Source: Akkermansiaceae bacterium UBA5020 (GTDB taxonomy: Bacteria > Verrucomicrobiota > Verrucomicrobiia > Verrucomicrobiales > DEV007). Taken from it: DNA of 62,276 bases. The notes under the pieces are model-generated. The model saw only the letters and a program-made list of their open reading frames with translations. It was not told the origin of the DNA and did not search any database. Location: NCBI GenBank assembly GCA_002396885.1, contig DGXY01000105.1:31107-93382 (forward strand), in the 5' to 3' direction. Both the position numbers and the translations under genes were made by a program. Below, one piece after another: positions 28,151 through 36,100 of this stretch (the stretch's first letter is position 1; each line of letters starts with the position of its first letter).

Positions 28151-29041
28151 TCAGCGCGGGGGCAGGCGATTCGTCGAGATCTTCACCACGAGAGGGCTGC
28201 TTACCCCTCCGTAGCCGATGAAGCTTCCCGACACGGGCATCACTCCCCGGGGGTGGTGGCTGACTCCGACCGGAACGTGGCCGGGGCCTACCCGGCGTCC
28301 GATCGAGGGATCGTAGCCGGTCCATCCGCGATCGGGCAGATAGATCTCGGCCCAAGCGTGGGTGGAGCCGCGGCCGACCATGGAATTCGCGCTCTCGAGG
28401 TAGCCGCTCACAAAGCGTGCCGGAAAACCCATCGTCCGCGCCGTTTCGATCAGGAGCACCGCCATGTCGCGACAGGATCCGGTTGCGAGATCGAGGGTTG
28501 CAGCGGGGGATTGCACGCCGTGCTCCTCGCGCCGGTTGTAACGGATCGTCCGGTGGATGAGGCCGTTGAGATCGTCGAAAATGGGGCGCAATTCGCCAGT
28601 GCGGGGGGAGAGCCCGTGGTTCGCGAGCCAATCCCGCAGGCGTTCGACCTCCGGCGGGTAGGTGAACTGGCGGTAGGGGACGGTGGCCAGTTCGTCGATG
28701 CCAGCAAACGAGGGAGGATAGGCGACGAGCAGCGGCGGATCATTTCCCTCCCACGCCGGCGGAAGGTCGATGATGAATTCGCTCCGGATCGTCAGCTGGG
28801 TCGCGCTCTGGTTGAACTCCGCGATGGCGATGGAGTTGTCGAGGATGTCGCGGAACCAGCGGATCGAGGACGGGGGAAAGGTCTCGAGGGTCATCATTTC
28901 GAGACGGACGTCGTGCCCTTCCCGGGGCCTCAGGACGAGCCGGTGGGGCGTGAAACTGACGGGACGGGAATACTGGTAGATCGTTTCGTGAACCAAGTTG
29001 AGGCGCTCGTGCGATTCCCTCCGGACGTTCAGGATTTCCAT
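28151..29041 (-). CDS. Transglutaminase-like protein (N-terminal beta domain plus Tgase core)
   Basis: This is a 296-residue transglutaminase-like protein. An N-terminal bacterial transglutaminase beta domain (LNLVHETIYQYSRPVSFTPH) precedes the core. The Cys-His-Asp triad is visible in GSCRDMAVLLIETAR, STHAWAEIYLP and TGYDPSIG. Bacterial members act as proteases or peptide-modifying enzymes rather than true cross-linkers, and the substrate is unknown. It has no leader, so it is predicted cytoplasmic. It lies eleven bases downstream of a second transglutaminase-like gene on the same strand, and ends one base from the Mrp stop (convergent). The ATG at 29041 avoids the long overlap of the alternative frame. 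Confidence 0.87.
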   Translation of the reverse strand: MEILNVRRESHERLNLVHETIYQYSRPVSFTPHRLVLRPREGHDVRLEMMTLETFPPSSIRWFRDILDNSIAIAEFNQSATQLTIRSEFIIDLPPAWEGNDPPLLVAYPPSFAGIDELATVPYRQFTYPPEVERLRDWLANHGLSPRTGELRPIFDDLNGLIHRTIRYNRREEHGVQSPAATLDLATGSCRDMAVLLIETARTMGFPARFVSGYLESANSMVGRGSTHAWAEIYLPDRGWTGYDPSIGRRVGPGHVPVGVSHHPRGVMPVSGSFIGYGGVSSPLVVKISTNRLPPR

Positions 29042-29052
29042 GTCGTTTGTCC

Positions 29053-29904
29053 TTAAAGCAGCGCGATCGCCTGGTGGCTCTGTTGCAGCGTGTCCCAGTT
29101 GATCGGGGTGAAGGTTTCGTCCAGTGAGTTGCAGATGACCTGCATGCCGTTGAGCAAGGAGCCACCGAAGATGGTGCAGACTGCCGCATCGGCCGCGTCG
29201 CGGCCAGTCGCGATGCGGACGAGACCGTTCAGCGGAGCGAGGCGGGTGGGATCGAACACATACCAGGTTCCGGCAAGGAAGACTTCGATCACCGCGTGGA
29301 AATCGGGAGGATAGAGGAGGTGGGAATAGCAGGTCACATACCGCGCCGGCAAATTCATCGAGCGGCAGAAGGCGATCGCGAGATGGGCGAAATCGCGACA
29401 GACGCCGCCCCGTTCCTCCAGGGTGTCGACGGCCGAGGATTTTTCGTTGGAAGAGCCCTGCCGGTAAGCGACATGTTCGAAAATCCAATCGCAGATCGCC
29501 GTCGCGAGAGGGTAAGGCTCGACGAGATGGCCGAAGAGATCAAAGGCCTGGTTCCGGAGCCGGTCCGATTGGCAGTAGCGGCTCGGGAAGAGGTAGGTGA
29601 TGGCCTCGGGAGAGAGATCCCCGGGTCCGTGGGGAAGGAGTTCGTGGCCGTCTTCGAGGCGGATCGAGGTTTCAATGTCCGCCTCGTAGCGCACCTGGAG
29701 CTGGCCTGAGAAGGAGGTCTGGATGCGGGTGAAGCGGTTCATGCCCTCTCCGACGCTGAAGGCATCGACGGGCACCTCGGGATCGACGTGAAGGGACTCC
29801 CGGAGGATTTTCTGCCCCTCCGTTTCGATGCCCTTGAGCGCGAAGAGAAGCGTGGTGGGTCCCTCGACCCGGTAGAAAAGCTCTGAACTGACCCGGAACC
29901 GCAT
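29053..29904 (-). CDS. Transglutaminase-like protein, second of pair
   Basis: This is a 283-residue transglutaminase-like protein. It starts directly with the beta domain (MRFRVSSELFYRVEGPTTLL). The catalytic Cys is in RGGVCRDFAHLAIAFCRS, the His in DFHAVIEVFL and the Asp in FDPTRLAPL. The two linked transglutaminases share architecture but differ widely in sequence, as is common for such pairs in soil bacteria, where they often accompany circularly permuted ATP-grasp or alpha-E proteins. None of those is present here. The start at 29904 is preferred because the 30 residues added by the GTG/ATG further upstream are not conserved-looking. Confidence 0.87.
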   Translation of the reverse strand: MRFRVSSELFYRVEGPTTLLFALKGIETEGQKILRESLHVDPEVPVDAFSVGEGMNRFTRIQTSFSGQLQVRYEADIETSIRLEDGHELLPHGPGDLSPEAITYLFPSRYCQSDRLRNQAFDLFGHLVEPYPLATAICDWIFEHVAYRQGSSNEKSSAVDTLEERGGVCRDFAHLAIAFCRSMNLPARYVTCYSHLLYPPDFHAVIEVFLAGTWYVFDPTRLAPLNGLVRIATGRDAADAAVCTIFGGSLLNGMQVICNSLDETFTPINWDTLQQSHQAIALL

Positions 29905-30006
29905 GGGTGACGCTATCACACAGCGGGACGTGTTCCAAGCCGCGACTCGATCCGGTTTGGCGGGGCATCGTCCACTGCCGCCCGGTTCCGCCATCGTTCC
30001 TGCGTC

Positions 30007-31089
30007 CTAATTGCGAATAATCGTGACTCTTGCCGGCTTGGAAACCACATCGTTGCCACCGGTGGCGCGAATCGTCACCTGGTTCGCACCGGGGCTCACG
30101 GGGATCCTGGCGGTCCAACGCGTTTTGCCTTTCGCTTTTTTGGCCTTGGCCTTGCCAACGCGGAAATCGACCCGCCGGATGCCGGAAGCGGACTTCGCCG
30201 TGCCCTTGATCGTGACCAAAGCCGCCGAGGTATTGATCACCTTCGGACCTTTCGCGCGGATCGTGACGGGAAGCTTCGGTGGAAAGGAAGTCGGGGCGAT
30301 GGTGAGGGCGCGGACCGTGGGATTTCCGCTGATCGCTCCGATGAGGGTCGCGGCACCGGTGGTGCGGTTGATCGTGTAGAGATTCGCGACACCCACGGTC
30401 GCGGCAAAGAGCATCGTGTTGCCGGCGACATCGAGCCCCGATCCGATCGAGAAACTGAGGCCGGTATCTCCCACCACCGCGAAGTTCCCGGTCGCGATGT
30501 TGGTCGCGCTGTGCAGGCTGTCGTTTGGCGCCTGTTCCATCAAAAAGAGCCTCGGGCTCTGGCCGAAGGAGGCAGTTTCGAAGGCGGAGCCGTTGGGGTT
30601 GGGAAAGTTGATCAGGTCGGTCTGCGTCACGAAGGTAAGCGTGTTCGGATCGAGTTCGTAGTTGTTGATGAAATTCATCAAGCGGAAGCGGTCATTCCCC
30701 GGGTTGTGTCCGAAAAACCATCCGTTGTCGCCACTTCCAGAGCCGTCGATCCCGGTCAGAACCGGTCCCACCGGCGTTGCCGCGGCACCGTCGGGATTGA
30801 TGACGAAAAGCCGTGTGTTCGCTCCATCGACTCCGAGCGCCCAGAGCGTCCCGACGCCGGGGTTGGCGGGAGAGATCGTTTGCACCGTTGTCCGGATGTC
30901 GATCCCGACGAGGTCGAAGCTACCCAGTCCCGTGATCGCGACTGGAGCCGTTGCCGCGCCGGGGCTTGCGGAATCCATCACCACGAGGGAGTTGTTTTGC
31001 GTGAGCAGGTAGACGGGAACCGCACCAGCGAACTGGGAACTGATCGAAAGAGCGGCAGCGGCGACGAGGAGGCGGGCGGTCGTAATCAT
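30007..31089 (-). CDS. Secreted DUF4394 propeller protein with basic C-terminal Ig-like domain
   Basis: This is a 360-residue exported protein. A signal peptide ends in SSQFAGAVP. The mature part opens with VYLLTQNNSLVVMDSASPG, typical of DUF4394 domains, which have propeller-like repeats: GTLWALGVDG, LFVINPDG, ELDPNTLTFV and LYTINRTTG. From about residue 270 an Ig-like domain follows (PVTIRAKGPKVINTSAALVT), containing a very basic stretch GKAKAKKAKGKTR. It may sit on the surface or in the periplasm, with the basic patch possibly binding an anionic polymer; this is inference. It ends 102 bases before the transglutaminase start on the same strand. Confidence 0.75.
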   Translation of the reverse strand: MITTARLLVAAAALSISSQFAGAVPVYLLTQNNSLVVMDSASPGAATAPVAITGLGSFDLVGIDIRTTVQTISPANPGVGTLWALGVDGANTRLFVINPDGAAATPVGPVLTGIDGSGSGDNGWFFGHNPGNDRFRLMNFINNYELDPNTLTFVTQTDLINFPNPNGSAFETASFGQSPRLFLMEQAPNDSLHSATNIATGNFAVVGDTGLSFSIGSGLDVAGNTMLFAATVGVANLYTINRTTGAATLIGAISGNPTVRALTIAPTSFPPKLPVTIRAKGPKVINTSAALVTIKGTAKSASGIRRVDFRVGKAKAKKAKGKTRWTARIPVSPGANQVTIRATGGNDVVSKPARVTIIRN

Positions 31090-31119
31090 TGTGAGTAGGT
31101 TGTCTAAGGAGGTCGACGA

Positions 31120-31227
31120 GTGGCAAGAAAAAAAATGTCACGGATTTATCAGAAGATTCCGAGAGTCCAGGATGCTGCTTGGCTCCATCTGGTTATTCGA
31201 AGGCGGCGGGAGGTCTTCGGCGCCTGA
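31120..31227 (+). CDS. Candidate small basic ORF with strong ribosome-binding site
   Basis: A 35-codon frame beginning with GTG (MARKKMSRIYQKI...) lies six bases after a perfect AAGGAGGT at 31106-31113, the best Shine-Dalgarno match noticed in the window. The predicted peptide is strongly basic. Against it, third-position GC is only about half, far below neighbouring genes, and nothing recognisable is encoded. It occupies the 267-base gap between the divergent DUF4394 gene and the lipoprotein gene; the remainder of that gap shows nothing else. It may be coincidence. Confidence 0.22.
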   Translation: MARKKMSRIYQKIPRVQDAAWLHLVIRRRREVFGA

Positions 31228-31356
31228 TTACCTGTCCGCCCCACTGGTTCCATGACGGACGAGAAAGCGCTTCAACCGCCACTTGACGGCAGGGCCTTTC
31301 GTGTGGCATCAACTGTGGGAGGGTTCCGCTACCAGCGAAGCCCTTCTTTTGATCCC

Positions 31357-31548
31357 ATGAAACTCCTGTCGCTTCTTGTCCTCGTTGGTCTGCTTGCTTC
31401 GGTCCTGAGTTCCTGCACCCCTGCGCGCCGGGCCGGATGGGGCTACGGTTCCTATGGGGTCTACTCTTCGTCGGTCTACGAGGACCAGTCTGGCTACTGG
31501 GACGTTTACCAGTCGCGCAGCAAGACCCGGGTGAAGTACACCAACTGA
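31357..31548 (+). CDS. Small lipoprotein, Tyr/Ser-rich
   Basis: This is a 63-residue predicted lipoprotein. The leader MKLLSLLVLVGLLASVLSSC ends with a lipobox Cys at residue 20. The short mature part is rich in Tyr, Ser and Gly (GWGYGSYGVYSSSVYEDQ). No family is recognised; similar tiny lipoproteins are common surface components of PVC bacteria. The start at 31357 was chosen because it puts the lipobox at normal distance. It is followed by a 157-base gap with the candidate promoter of the bacterioferritin gene. Confidence 0.7.
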   Translation: MKLLSLLVLVGLLASVLSSCTPARRAGWGYGSYGVYSSSVYEDQSGYWDVYQSRSKTRVKYTN

Positions 31549-31607
31549 CCTGCCGCCTCTCTTTCGGGCTCTCCCGCGTATGGCGCGATCTCGGTTTCTG
31601 AATCCCC

Positions 31608-31644
31608 TTGCACCCTTTTTAAGATGGGATTAAGTCTCATTATC
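31608..31644 (+). promoter_or_regulatory. Candidate promoter with Fur-like site upstream of bacterioferritin
   Basis: TTGCAC at 31608-31613 and TAAGTC at 31631-31636 are spaced by 17 bases, a possible sigma-70 promoter with a weak -10. Overlapping it, positions 31626-31644 read on the opposite strand as GATAATGAGACTTAATCCC, matching the classical Fur box at 13 of 19 positions. The bfr start is at 31706. Iron regulation of bfr is common, so the match is plausible, but one partial site is weak evidence. Confidence 0.35.
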
Positions 31645-31705
31645 GACAATGGACGATTCCGAAAAGTCCTTGGAGTGAATGCTTGCTTCGTCCAAGCTGC
31701 CATGC

Positions 31706-32188
31706 ATGAAAGGTAATCAAGAAGTCATCAACGCCCTCAACGCCGGACTCACCATCGAGCTCACGGCCATCAACCAGTATTTTATCTGCGCCAAGATGTG
31801 CAAGAACTGGGGGCTCAACAAGCTGGCCGCCCACTTCTACGCCGAATCGATCGAGGAGATGAAACACGCCGAGGAGGTCATCGATCGCATCCTCTACCTC
31901 GAAGGCATCCCTGAGATCGCTCGCTACGACAAGATCCTCGTGGGCGACAGCCCGCAGCAGCAGATTCAGGACAGCCTCACGCTCGAGTCGAAGGGCGTCG
32001 CGACCTACAACGCGGGCGTCAAACTCTGTCTCGAAGTCGGCGATACCGGAAGCCGCGACCTCATGGAGCGGATGGTCGTCGAATCGGAAAACAGCATCGA
32101 CTGGGCCGAGACCCAGCTCGATCTCATTCAGCGCATCAGTCTCGAGCGCTACCTCGCCCAACACATCGGCGAGGCCGGGGGCGATTGA
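31706..32188 (+). CDS. bfr: Bacterioferritin with degenerate ferroxidase site
   Basis: This 160-residue bacterioferritin aligns without gaps to E. coli Bfr through the motif-rich region. Heme ligand Met52 is present (EMKHAEE), as are ferroxidase ligands Glu18, Glu51, His54 and Glu94, and Tyr25. The remaining two ligands, Glu127 and His130, are both Ser here (VESENSIDW). The protein should form the 24-mer cage and bind heme, but the di-iron site would lack half of one iron's ligands. It may act with a second, ferroxidase-competent subunit, as in two-subunit bacterioferritins. The Bfd-like gene follows after seven bases. The ATG at 31706 matches the family start. Confidence 0.92.
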   Translation: MKGNQEVINALNAGLTIELTAINQYFICAKMCKNWGLNKLAAHFYAESIEEMKHAEEVIDRILYLEGIPEIARYDKILVGDSPQQQIQDSLTLESKGVATYNAGVKLCLEVGDTGSRDLMERMVVESENSIDWAETQLDLIQRISLERYLAQHIGEAGGD

Positions 32189-32195
32189 TTTTTGC

Positions 32196-32498
32196 ATGAA
32201 CGCACCCGCCCCCATCGCAGCCGCGACCTGCCGTTTCGCCCTCGAAGGAGAAAGCGGCGGACCGCTCTGCCACTGCGCGGGAGTGAGCGAAGCATCGGTG
32301 CGCGGTGCGATCGATTTCCGCGGCGTCTCGACGATCGAGGAGGTGATGGAGACGACCGGTGCCGGCACTGGCTGCCGGGCTTGTCATTGCCGCATCCAGC
32401 GCGTTCTGAACGGTCTGCCGGCAAAATGCGGCGGGCGGTTCGACTGGTGCCATCGCTGCGGCTGCGTCAATGCCGTCTGCGGCTGCGAGGCGGCGTGA
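32196..32498 (+). CDS. bfd: Bacterioferritin-associated ferredoxin-like protein, Cys-rich tail
   Basis: This is a 100-residue protein with the [2Fe-2S] Bfd domain: CHC at 25-27 and CRAC at 60-63, the CxC...CxxC spacing of the family. Bfd reduces the heme of bacterioferritin to release stored iron. It is longer than E. coli Bfd (64 residues), with an N-terminal extension and a tail that adds four or five extra cysteines (WCHRCGCVNAVCGCE, 84-98), resembling a small zinc or extra cluster site. The gene follows bfr by seven bases, so the two are co-expressed. It is convergent with the cyclase gene, 14 bases away. Confidence 0.85.
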   Translation: MNAPAPIAAATCRFALEGESGGPLCHCAGVSEASVRGAIDFRGVSTIEEVMETTGAGTGCRACHCRIQRVLNGLPAKCGGRFDWCHRCGCVNAVCGCEAA

Positions 32499-32512
32499 GG
32501 TCGAGAGCGATT

Positions 32513-34162
32513 TCACTTTCCCGGCAGGGACCAGACCGGGTCGAAGGCGGCACCCGACCCTCTTGTGGCGTCTTTGAGCCGTTTCTGGAGGAGGAGGGCG
32601 GGTCCGTCACCAGGCGCACCGACGAGAAAGGCGGCGAGCGAAGCCTTGGCGGAAAGGAAGTCCTCACGTTCGAAGGCGGCGAGGGCTTCTTCATAAAGGC
32701 GCGAGAGTCGCGTCCAGTCCTCGTTGGTGCCGGGCACTTCGAGTTCGTGCAATTCGACGGGACCGTTGATGTTCTGCACCCGCACGCGGCAGAGGCGCCG
32801 GGTCGGATAACGGCCGCTGACGCGCGCGGCGGTCTCGCCGGTGATGAGGAGCGAGGTTTTGAAGTATTTCGTGGCTCCCTGGACGCGGCTCGCGAGATTC
32901 ACGGCGGTGCCGAGAGGGCCGTATTTGAATTTCCGGTGTGTCCCGACATTGCCGACGAGGGCGTCGCCGGAATTGATTCCGATGCCGACTTCGGTTTCGG
33001 CGCCGACGATCTCGCGCCATTTTTCGTTGAGGGCCTGGAGACTGCGGCGGATCTCGAGGGCGGCGCGGCAGGCGAGCTCGGCGTGGTCGGGCTGTTCGTT
33101 CGGGGCACCCCACATCGCGAGGAGTTCGTCGCCGGTGTAGTCGACGAGCACACCGCCGAGGTCGATGACGATGGAGGAAAACTCCCCCATCACCCCGCCG
33201 AGCCAGTCGATCGTGGTGGTGGGACCGAGGCGTTCGCTCACCGCCGAGAAACCGCGGATGTCGCAGAACATCACCGAGACTTCGGTGTGGCGTGCCTGCA
33301 TCTTCATCGGATCGGGGTTGCGGGCGAGCTCGCGCGCGAGTTCAGGGGTGAAGTGCTGCTCGAAGACTTTTTCGCGGAGGCGCTTTTTCTCAAGGCTGGC
33401 GCTGAGCCGGGCCATGAGCAGGGCCGGGCGGATCGGGCGGGAAAGAAAATCCTCGGCTCCGTGCTCGATGCAGCGCACCGCATCCTGCTCCTCCTGCAGG
33501 CCGGTCACGACGATGACGGGGGTGTTGCGCAATTGACCGGTCTCACGCAGTCGCGAGAGCACCGCGAAGCCATCCATCTCCGGCATGCGGATGTCGAGGA
33601 GGACGGCGTCGAAGTCCCCGTGCTCCATCTTCGAGATCGTCTCGACCCCGTTTTCGGCGAAGGTGAGGTGGAAGCCGCGCGGCTCGAGGAGACGCCGGAG
33701 GATCTCGCGGTTTTCCGCATCGTCGTCGGCGATGAGGAGGGTGCCGGCTTCGCCCGGCGCGAGGGTGGACGGGGGTTCCGGGATCTCCACGGCGGCAACC
33801 GGGTCTCCGCCGGAGAGGGACTGGAGGCAGCGGTCGAGGAGGGCGACGGCCTCTTCAAGGGGGCGTCCGAGGGATGCGGGGATGCCTCCGAGCCTGATCA
33901 ACTGGGCAAGTCCGAAGAGGTGATTGAGCCGGTTGCGGCCGTCGTGGCGGTAACGCCGCACCGACTCGCCCGGATCTTTCCGGTCGAGGGCGGCCACCTC
34001 GTCGCCGAGGAGGGCGACTTCGCGCGAGAATTTCTCGAGATCACGCGCCAAGGTCGGAGCCGTCGCCGCCTCGGGCGACTGCATCCGCGGGAGCAAGGCC
34101 GCGAGGGCCGCCGCCGCTTCGCCGAGCGAAGCAAGCCTGTCTGTCGATCCGTTAGAGTTCAC
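32513..34162 (-). CDS. Receiver-domain class III adenylate/guanylate cyclase
   Basis: This is a multi-domain signalling protein of about 550 residues, presumably cytoplasmic. An N-terminal helical segment has a histidine-kinase-like dimerisation motif (RRYRHDGRNRLNHLFGLA). A receiver domain follows with phospho-acceptor Asp in AVLLDIRMPEMDG, then a class III cyclase domain with metal ligands in MFCDIRGFS and DYTGDELLAMWG. The base-selecting region reads KYGPLGTAVNLASR, with Thr at the usual Asp position, so adenine versus guanine preference is unclear. Helical repeats close the protein. The start was set at the GTG at 34162, which has GGAG just upstream; a TTG at 34204 and an ATG at 34084 are alternatives. 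No partner kinase is adjacent. Confidence 0.85.
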   Translation of the reverse strand: MNSNGSTDRLASLGEAAAALAALLPRMQSPEAATAPTLARDLEKFSREVALLGDEVAALDRKDPGESVRRYRHDGRNRLNHLFGLAQLIRLGGIPASLGRPLEEAVALLDRCLQSLSGGDPVAAVEIPEPPSTLAPGEAGTLLIADDDAENREILRRLLEPRGFHLTFAENGVETISKMEHGDFDAVLLDIRMPEMDGFAVLSRLRETGQLRNTPVIVVTGLQEEQDAVRCIEHGAEDFLSRPIRPALLMARLSASLEKKRLREKVFEQHFTPELARELARNPDPMKMQARHTEVSVMFCDIRGFSAVSERLGPTTTIDWLGGVMGEFSSIVIDLGGVLVDYTGDELLAMWGAPNEQPDHAELACRAALEIRRSLQALNEKWREIVGAETEVGIGINSGDALVGNVGTHRKFKYGPLGTAVNLASRVQGATKYFKTSLLITGETAARVSGRYPTRRLCRVRVQNINGPVELHELEVPGTNEDWTRLSRLYEEALAAFEREDFLSAKASLAAFLVGAPGDGPALLLQKRLKDATRGSGAAFDPVWSLPGK

Positions 34163-34214
34163 GTTCTCCGAGTTTCGCCCTTTCCCCGAGGCGTGGCGAC
34201 CCAAAAAGCGTGCC

Positions 34215-34730
34215 TCATACGAGTTCGAGCCGCATCAGGTAGTCGTCCATCGCGTAACCGCCGCCGATCTCCCGGCAATCTTCGGCGAAGACAAGGAAGC
34301 CGTTTTTCCGGTAAAAGCCGATCGCGGCGGCATTGTGGCGGTTCACCCGCAGCTCGAGGCTCCGCGCGCCCGAGCCCGTGAGCCGTTCGTAGAGCCGGGC
34401 CATTGCGGCCGTTCCGACACCGCCCCGCTGCGATCCGGGCAGGAGGTAGAGCTTGTGCAGGGGACAGGCACCGTCGCGAGCGACCGGTCCGGCCGCGAGA
34501 AAACCGGTCCTTTCCCCCTCGATGAGGATCCAGAGGAGATCGATGCCGTCCTCCCGATCCTGGAGGAGCCGCGCGGGCGCATACATCCTTGAAAGCATGA
34601 ACTCGATCTGACCGGGCGGAAGGATCATCCCGTAGGCCGTCGGCCAGATCCGCGAGGCCATTTCCGCAACCGCCCCGACTTCCTCCGCGGCGACCTCGAT
34701 GAGCGTGACGTCGGGTTCCGGGGGGATCAT
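34215..34730 (-). CDS. GNAT family N-acetyltransferase
   Basis: This is a 171-residue GNAT acetyltransferase. The acetyl-CoA-binding motif A is LYLLPGSQRGGVGTAAMARL, and motif B is LELRVNRHNAAAIGFYRKNGF. GNAT enzymes transfer acetyl groups to amines of small molecules or proteins; the substrate is unknown. The start at 34730 overlaps the stop of the fabF-like gene (ATGA), so the two are translationally coupled. The long in-frame upstream extension is a shadow of fabF. The cyclase start lies about 50 bases beyond its stop. Confidence 0.85.
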   Translation of the reverse strand: MIPPEPDVTLIEVAAEEVGAVAEMASRIWPTAYGMILPPGQIEFMLSRMYAPARLLQDREDGIDLLWILIEGERTGFLAAGPVARDGACPLHKLYLLPGSQRGGVGTAAMARLYERLTGSGARSLELRVNRHNAAAIGFYRKNGFLVFAEDCREIGGGYAMDDYLMRLELV

Positions 34731-36016
34731 GCTTCGGGCTTCCACTTGCGCATCAACACCATGGAATTGTGGCCGCCGAACGCGAAGGCGGCGGAAAGGG
34801 CGATGTCGACCTCGGCGCGGCGGGCGGTGTGGGGAACGAAGTCGAGGTCGCACTCGGGATCGGGCGTGTCGAGATTGATCGTCGGGGGCAGGATGCCCTC
34901 GTGCATCGCCCGGATGCACCAGATCGCCTCGACCGCGCCGGCTGCACCGAGAAGGTGGCCCGTGACCGACTTCGTCGAAGAGACCGGCACGCGGTAGGCG
35001 GCCTCTCCGAGGGAGCGTTTCAGGGCGCGCACCTCCGAGACATCCCCGATACTCGTCGCGGTGGCGTGGGCGTTGATGTAGGAGAGTTGATCGGGCGCGA
35101 CGCCCGCCTTGGCGAGGGCGAGGCTGATGGCGCGCGAGGCCTGCACCGCCTCGCGGTCCGGATCGGTGAGATGCACCGCGTCCGAAGTCGCGGCGCAGGC
35201 GAGGATCTCCGCGAGCGGCGTGGCTCCGCGGGCGAGGGCCGATTCGAGATCCTCGAGCACGAGCACGCCTGATCCTTCACTCAAGACAAATCCATCGCGG
35301 TCCTTGTCGAAGGGGCGCGAGGCGCGGGTGGGGTCGTCGTTGCGGCGGGAAAGGGCGCGCAGTTGGCTAAAGCCGGTGAGGGCGAGATGCGTCACGGCGG
35401 CTTCGGCCCCGCCCGTGAGCATGGCTTTGGCATCGCCCCGTTGCACCGCGTAGAAGGCCTGAGCGATCGCGTCGTTCCCCGTCGAGCAGGCTGCGGCGAC
35501 GCCGAAAGTCATCCCGTGCGCTCCGGTCTGGATGCTGACTTGGACCGAGGCGGAGTCGGCGGTGATCATGGGGATCATCAGCGGATTGAGGCGTCCCGCC
35601 CCACGTTGGTCCATCACATGCTGGTTGTCCGTGTAGGTCTGGATCCCGCCGGCACCCGAGCCGATGATGACCCCGATGTCGTTGCTATTCGATTCGTCGA
35701 TGACTAGCCTCGCGTGTCGCAAGGCCTCCCGCGCGGCGGCGACGGCGAACTGGGAAAAACGGTCCGAGCGGCGCGCTTCCTTCGCGTCCATCACCGTGGT
35801 CGGGTCGAAACCCTTCACCTCGCCGGCGATGCGCACCGGCAGGTGGCCGACCGGCACGAGGGTCACCGGCCCGATCCCCGAGCGCCCTTCCACCACCGCC
35901 CGCCACGAGGTTTCCACATCGTGCCCGACGGGAGTGATCGCGCCCATGCCTGTCACTACGACGCGGCGTGGAGGGCGGTGATTCGAGGCAAAGGGAATCT
36001 GGCTCACGGGAAACAA
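34727..36016 (-). CDS. fabF: Beta-ketoacyl-ACP synthase II (FabF-like)
   Basis: This is a 429-residue thiolase-fold condensing enzyme. The catalytic Cys is in VAAACSTGNDAIA, with His residues in NAHATATSIGD and TGHLLGAAGAVEA, giving the Cys-His-His triad of elongating ketosynthases. It condenses malonyl-ACP with acyl-ACP in fatty-acid synthesis. The typical opening RRVVVTGMGAITPVG is preceded by about 17 residues; the TTG at 36016 is the longest start and the GTG at 36007 is equally possible. No acyl-carrier-protein gene is adjacent, so this may be a second copy outside the main fab cluster. It overlaps the GNAT gene by four bases. Confidence 0.9.
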   Translation of the reverse strand: MFPVSQIPFASNHRPPRRVVVTGMGAITPVGHDVETSWRAVVEGRSGIGPVTLVPVGHLPVRIAGEVKGFDPTTVMDAKEARRSDRFSQFAVAAAREALRHARLVIDESNSNDIGVIIGSGAGGIQTYTDNQHVMDQRGAGRLNPLMIPMITADSASVQVSIQTGAHGMTFGVAAACSTGNDAIAQAFYAVQRGDAKAMLTGGAEAAVTHLALTGFSQLRALSRRNDDPTRASRPFDKDRDGFVLSEGSGVLVLEDLESALARGATPLAEILACAATSDAVHLTDPDREAVQASRAISLALAKAGVAPDQLSYINAHATATSIGDVSEVRALKRSLGEAAYRVPVSSTKSVTGHLLGAAGAVEAIWCIRAMHEGILPPTINLDTPDPECDLDFVPHTARRAEVDIALSAAFAFGGHNSMVLMRKWKPEA

Positions 36017-36100
36017 GCGGATGCGAGATCCATCAAAGCTCTCTCGCGGCCTGATTGCGAGGGAGAAATCAGGAAATATGGCCCTTTGCCCCCGCCGATT

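Noticed and set aside
32192..34381. 729-codon plus-strand frame
   Set aside because: It is antisense to the cyclase gene, whose receiver and cyclase motifs are unambiguous.
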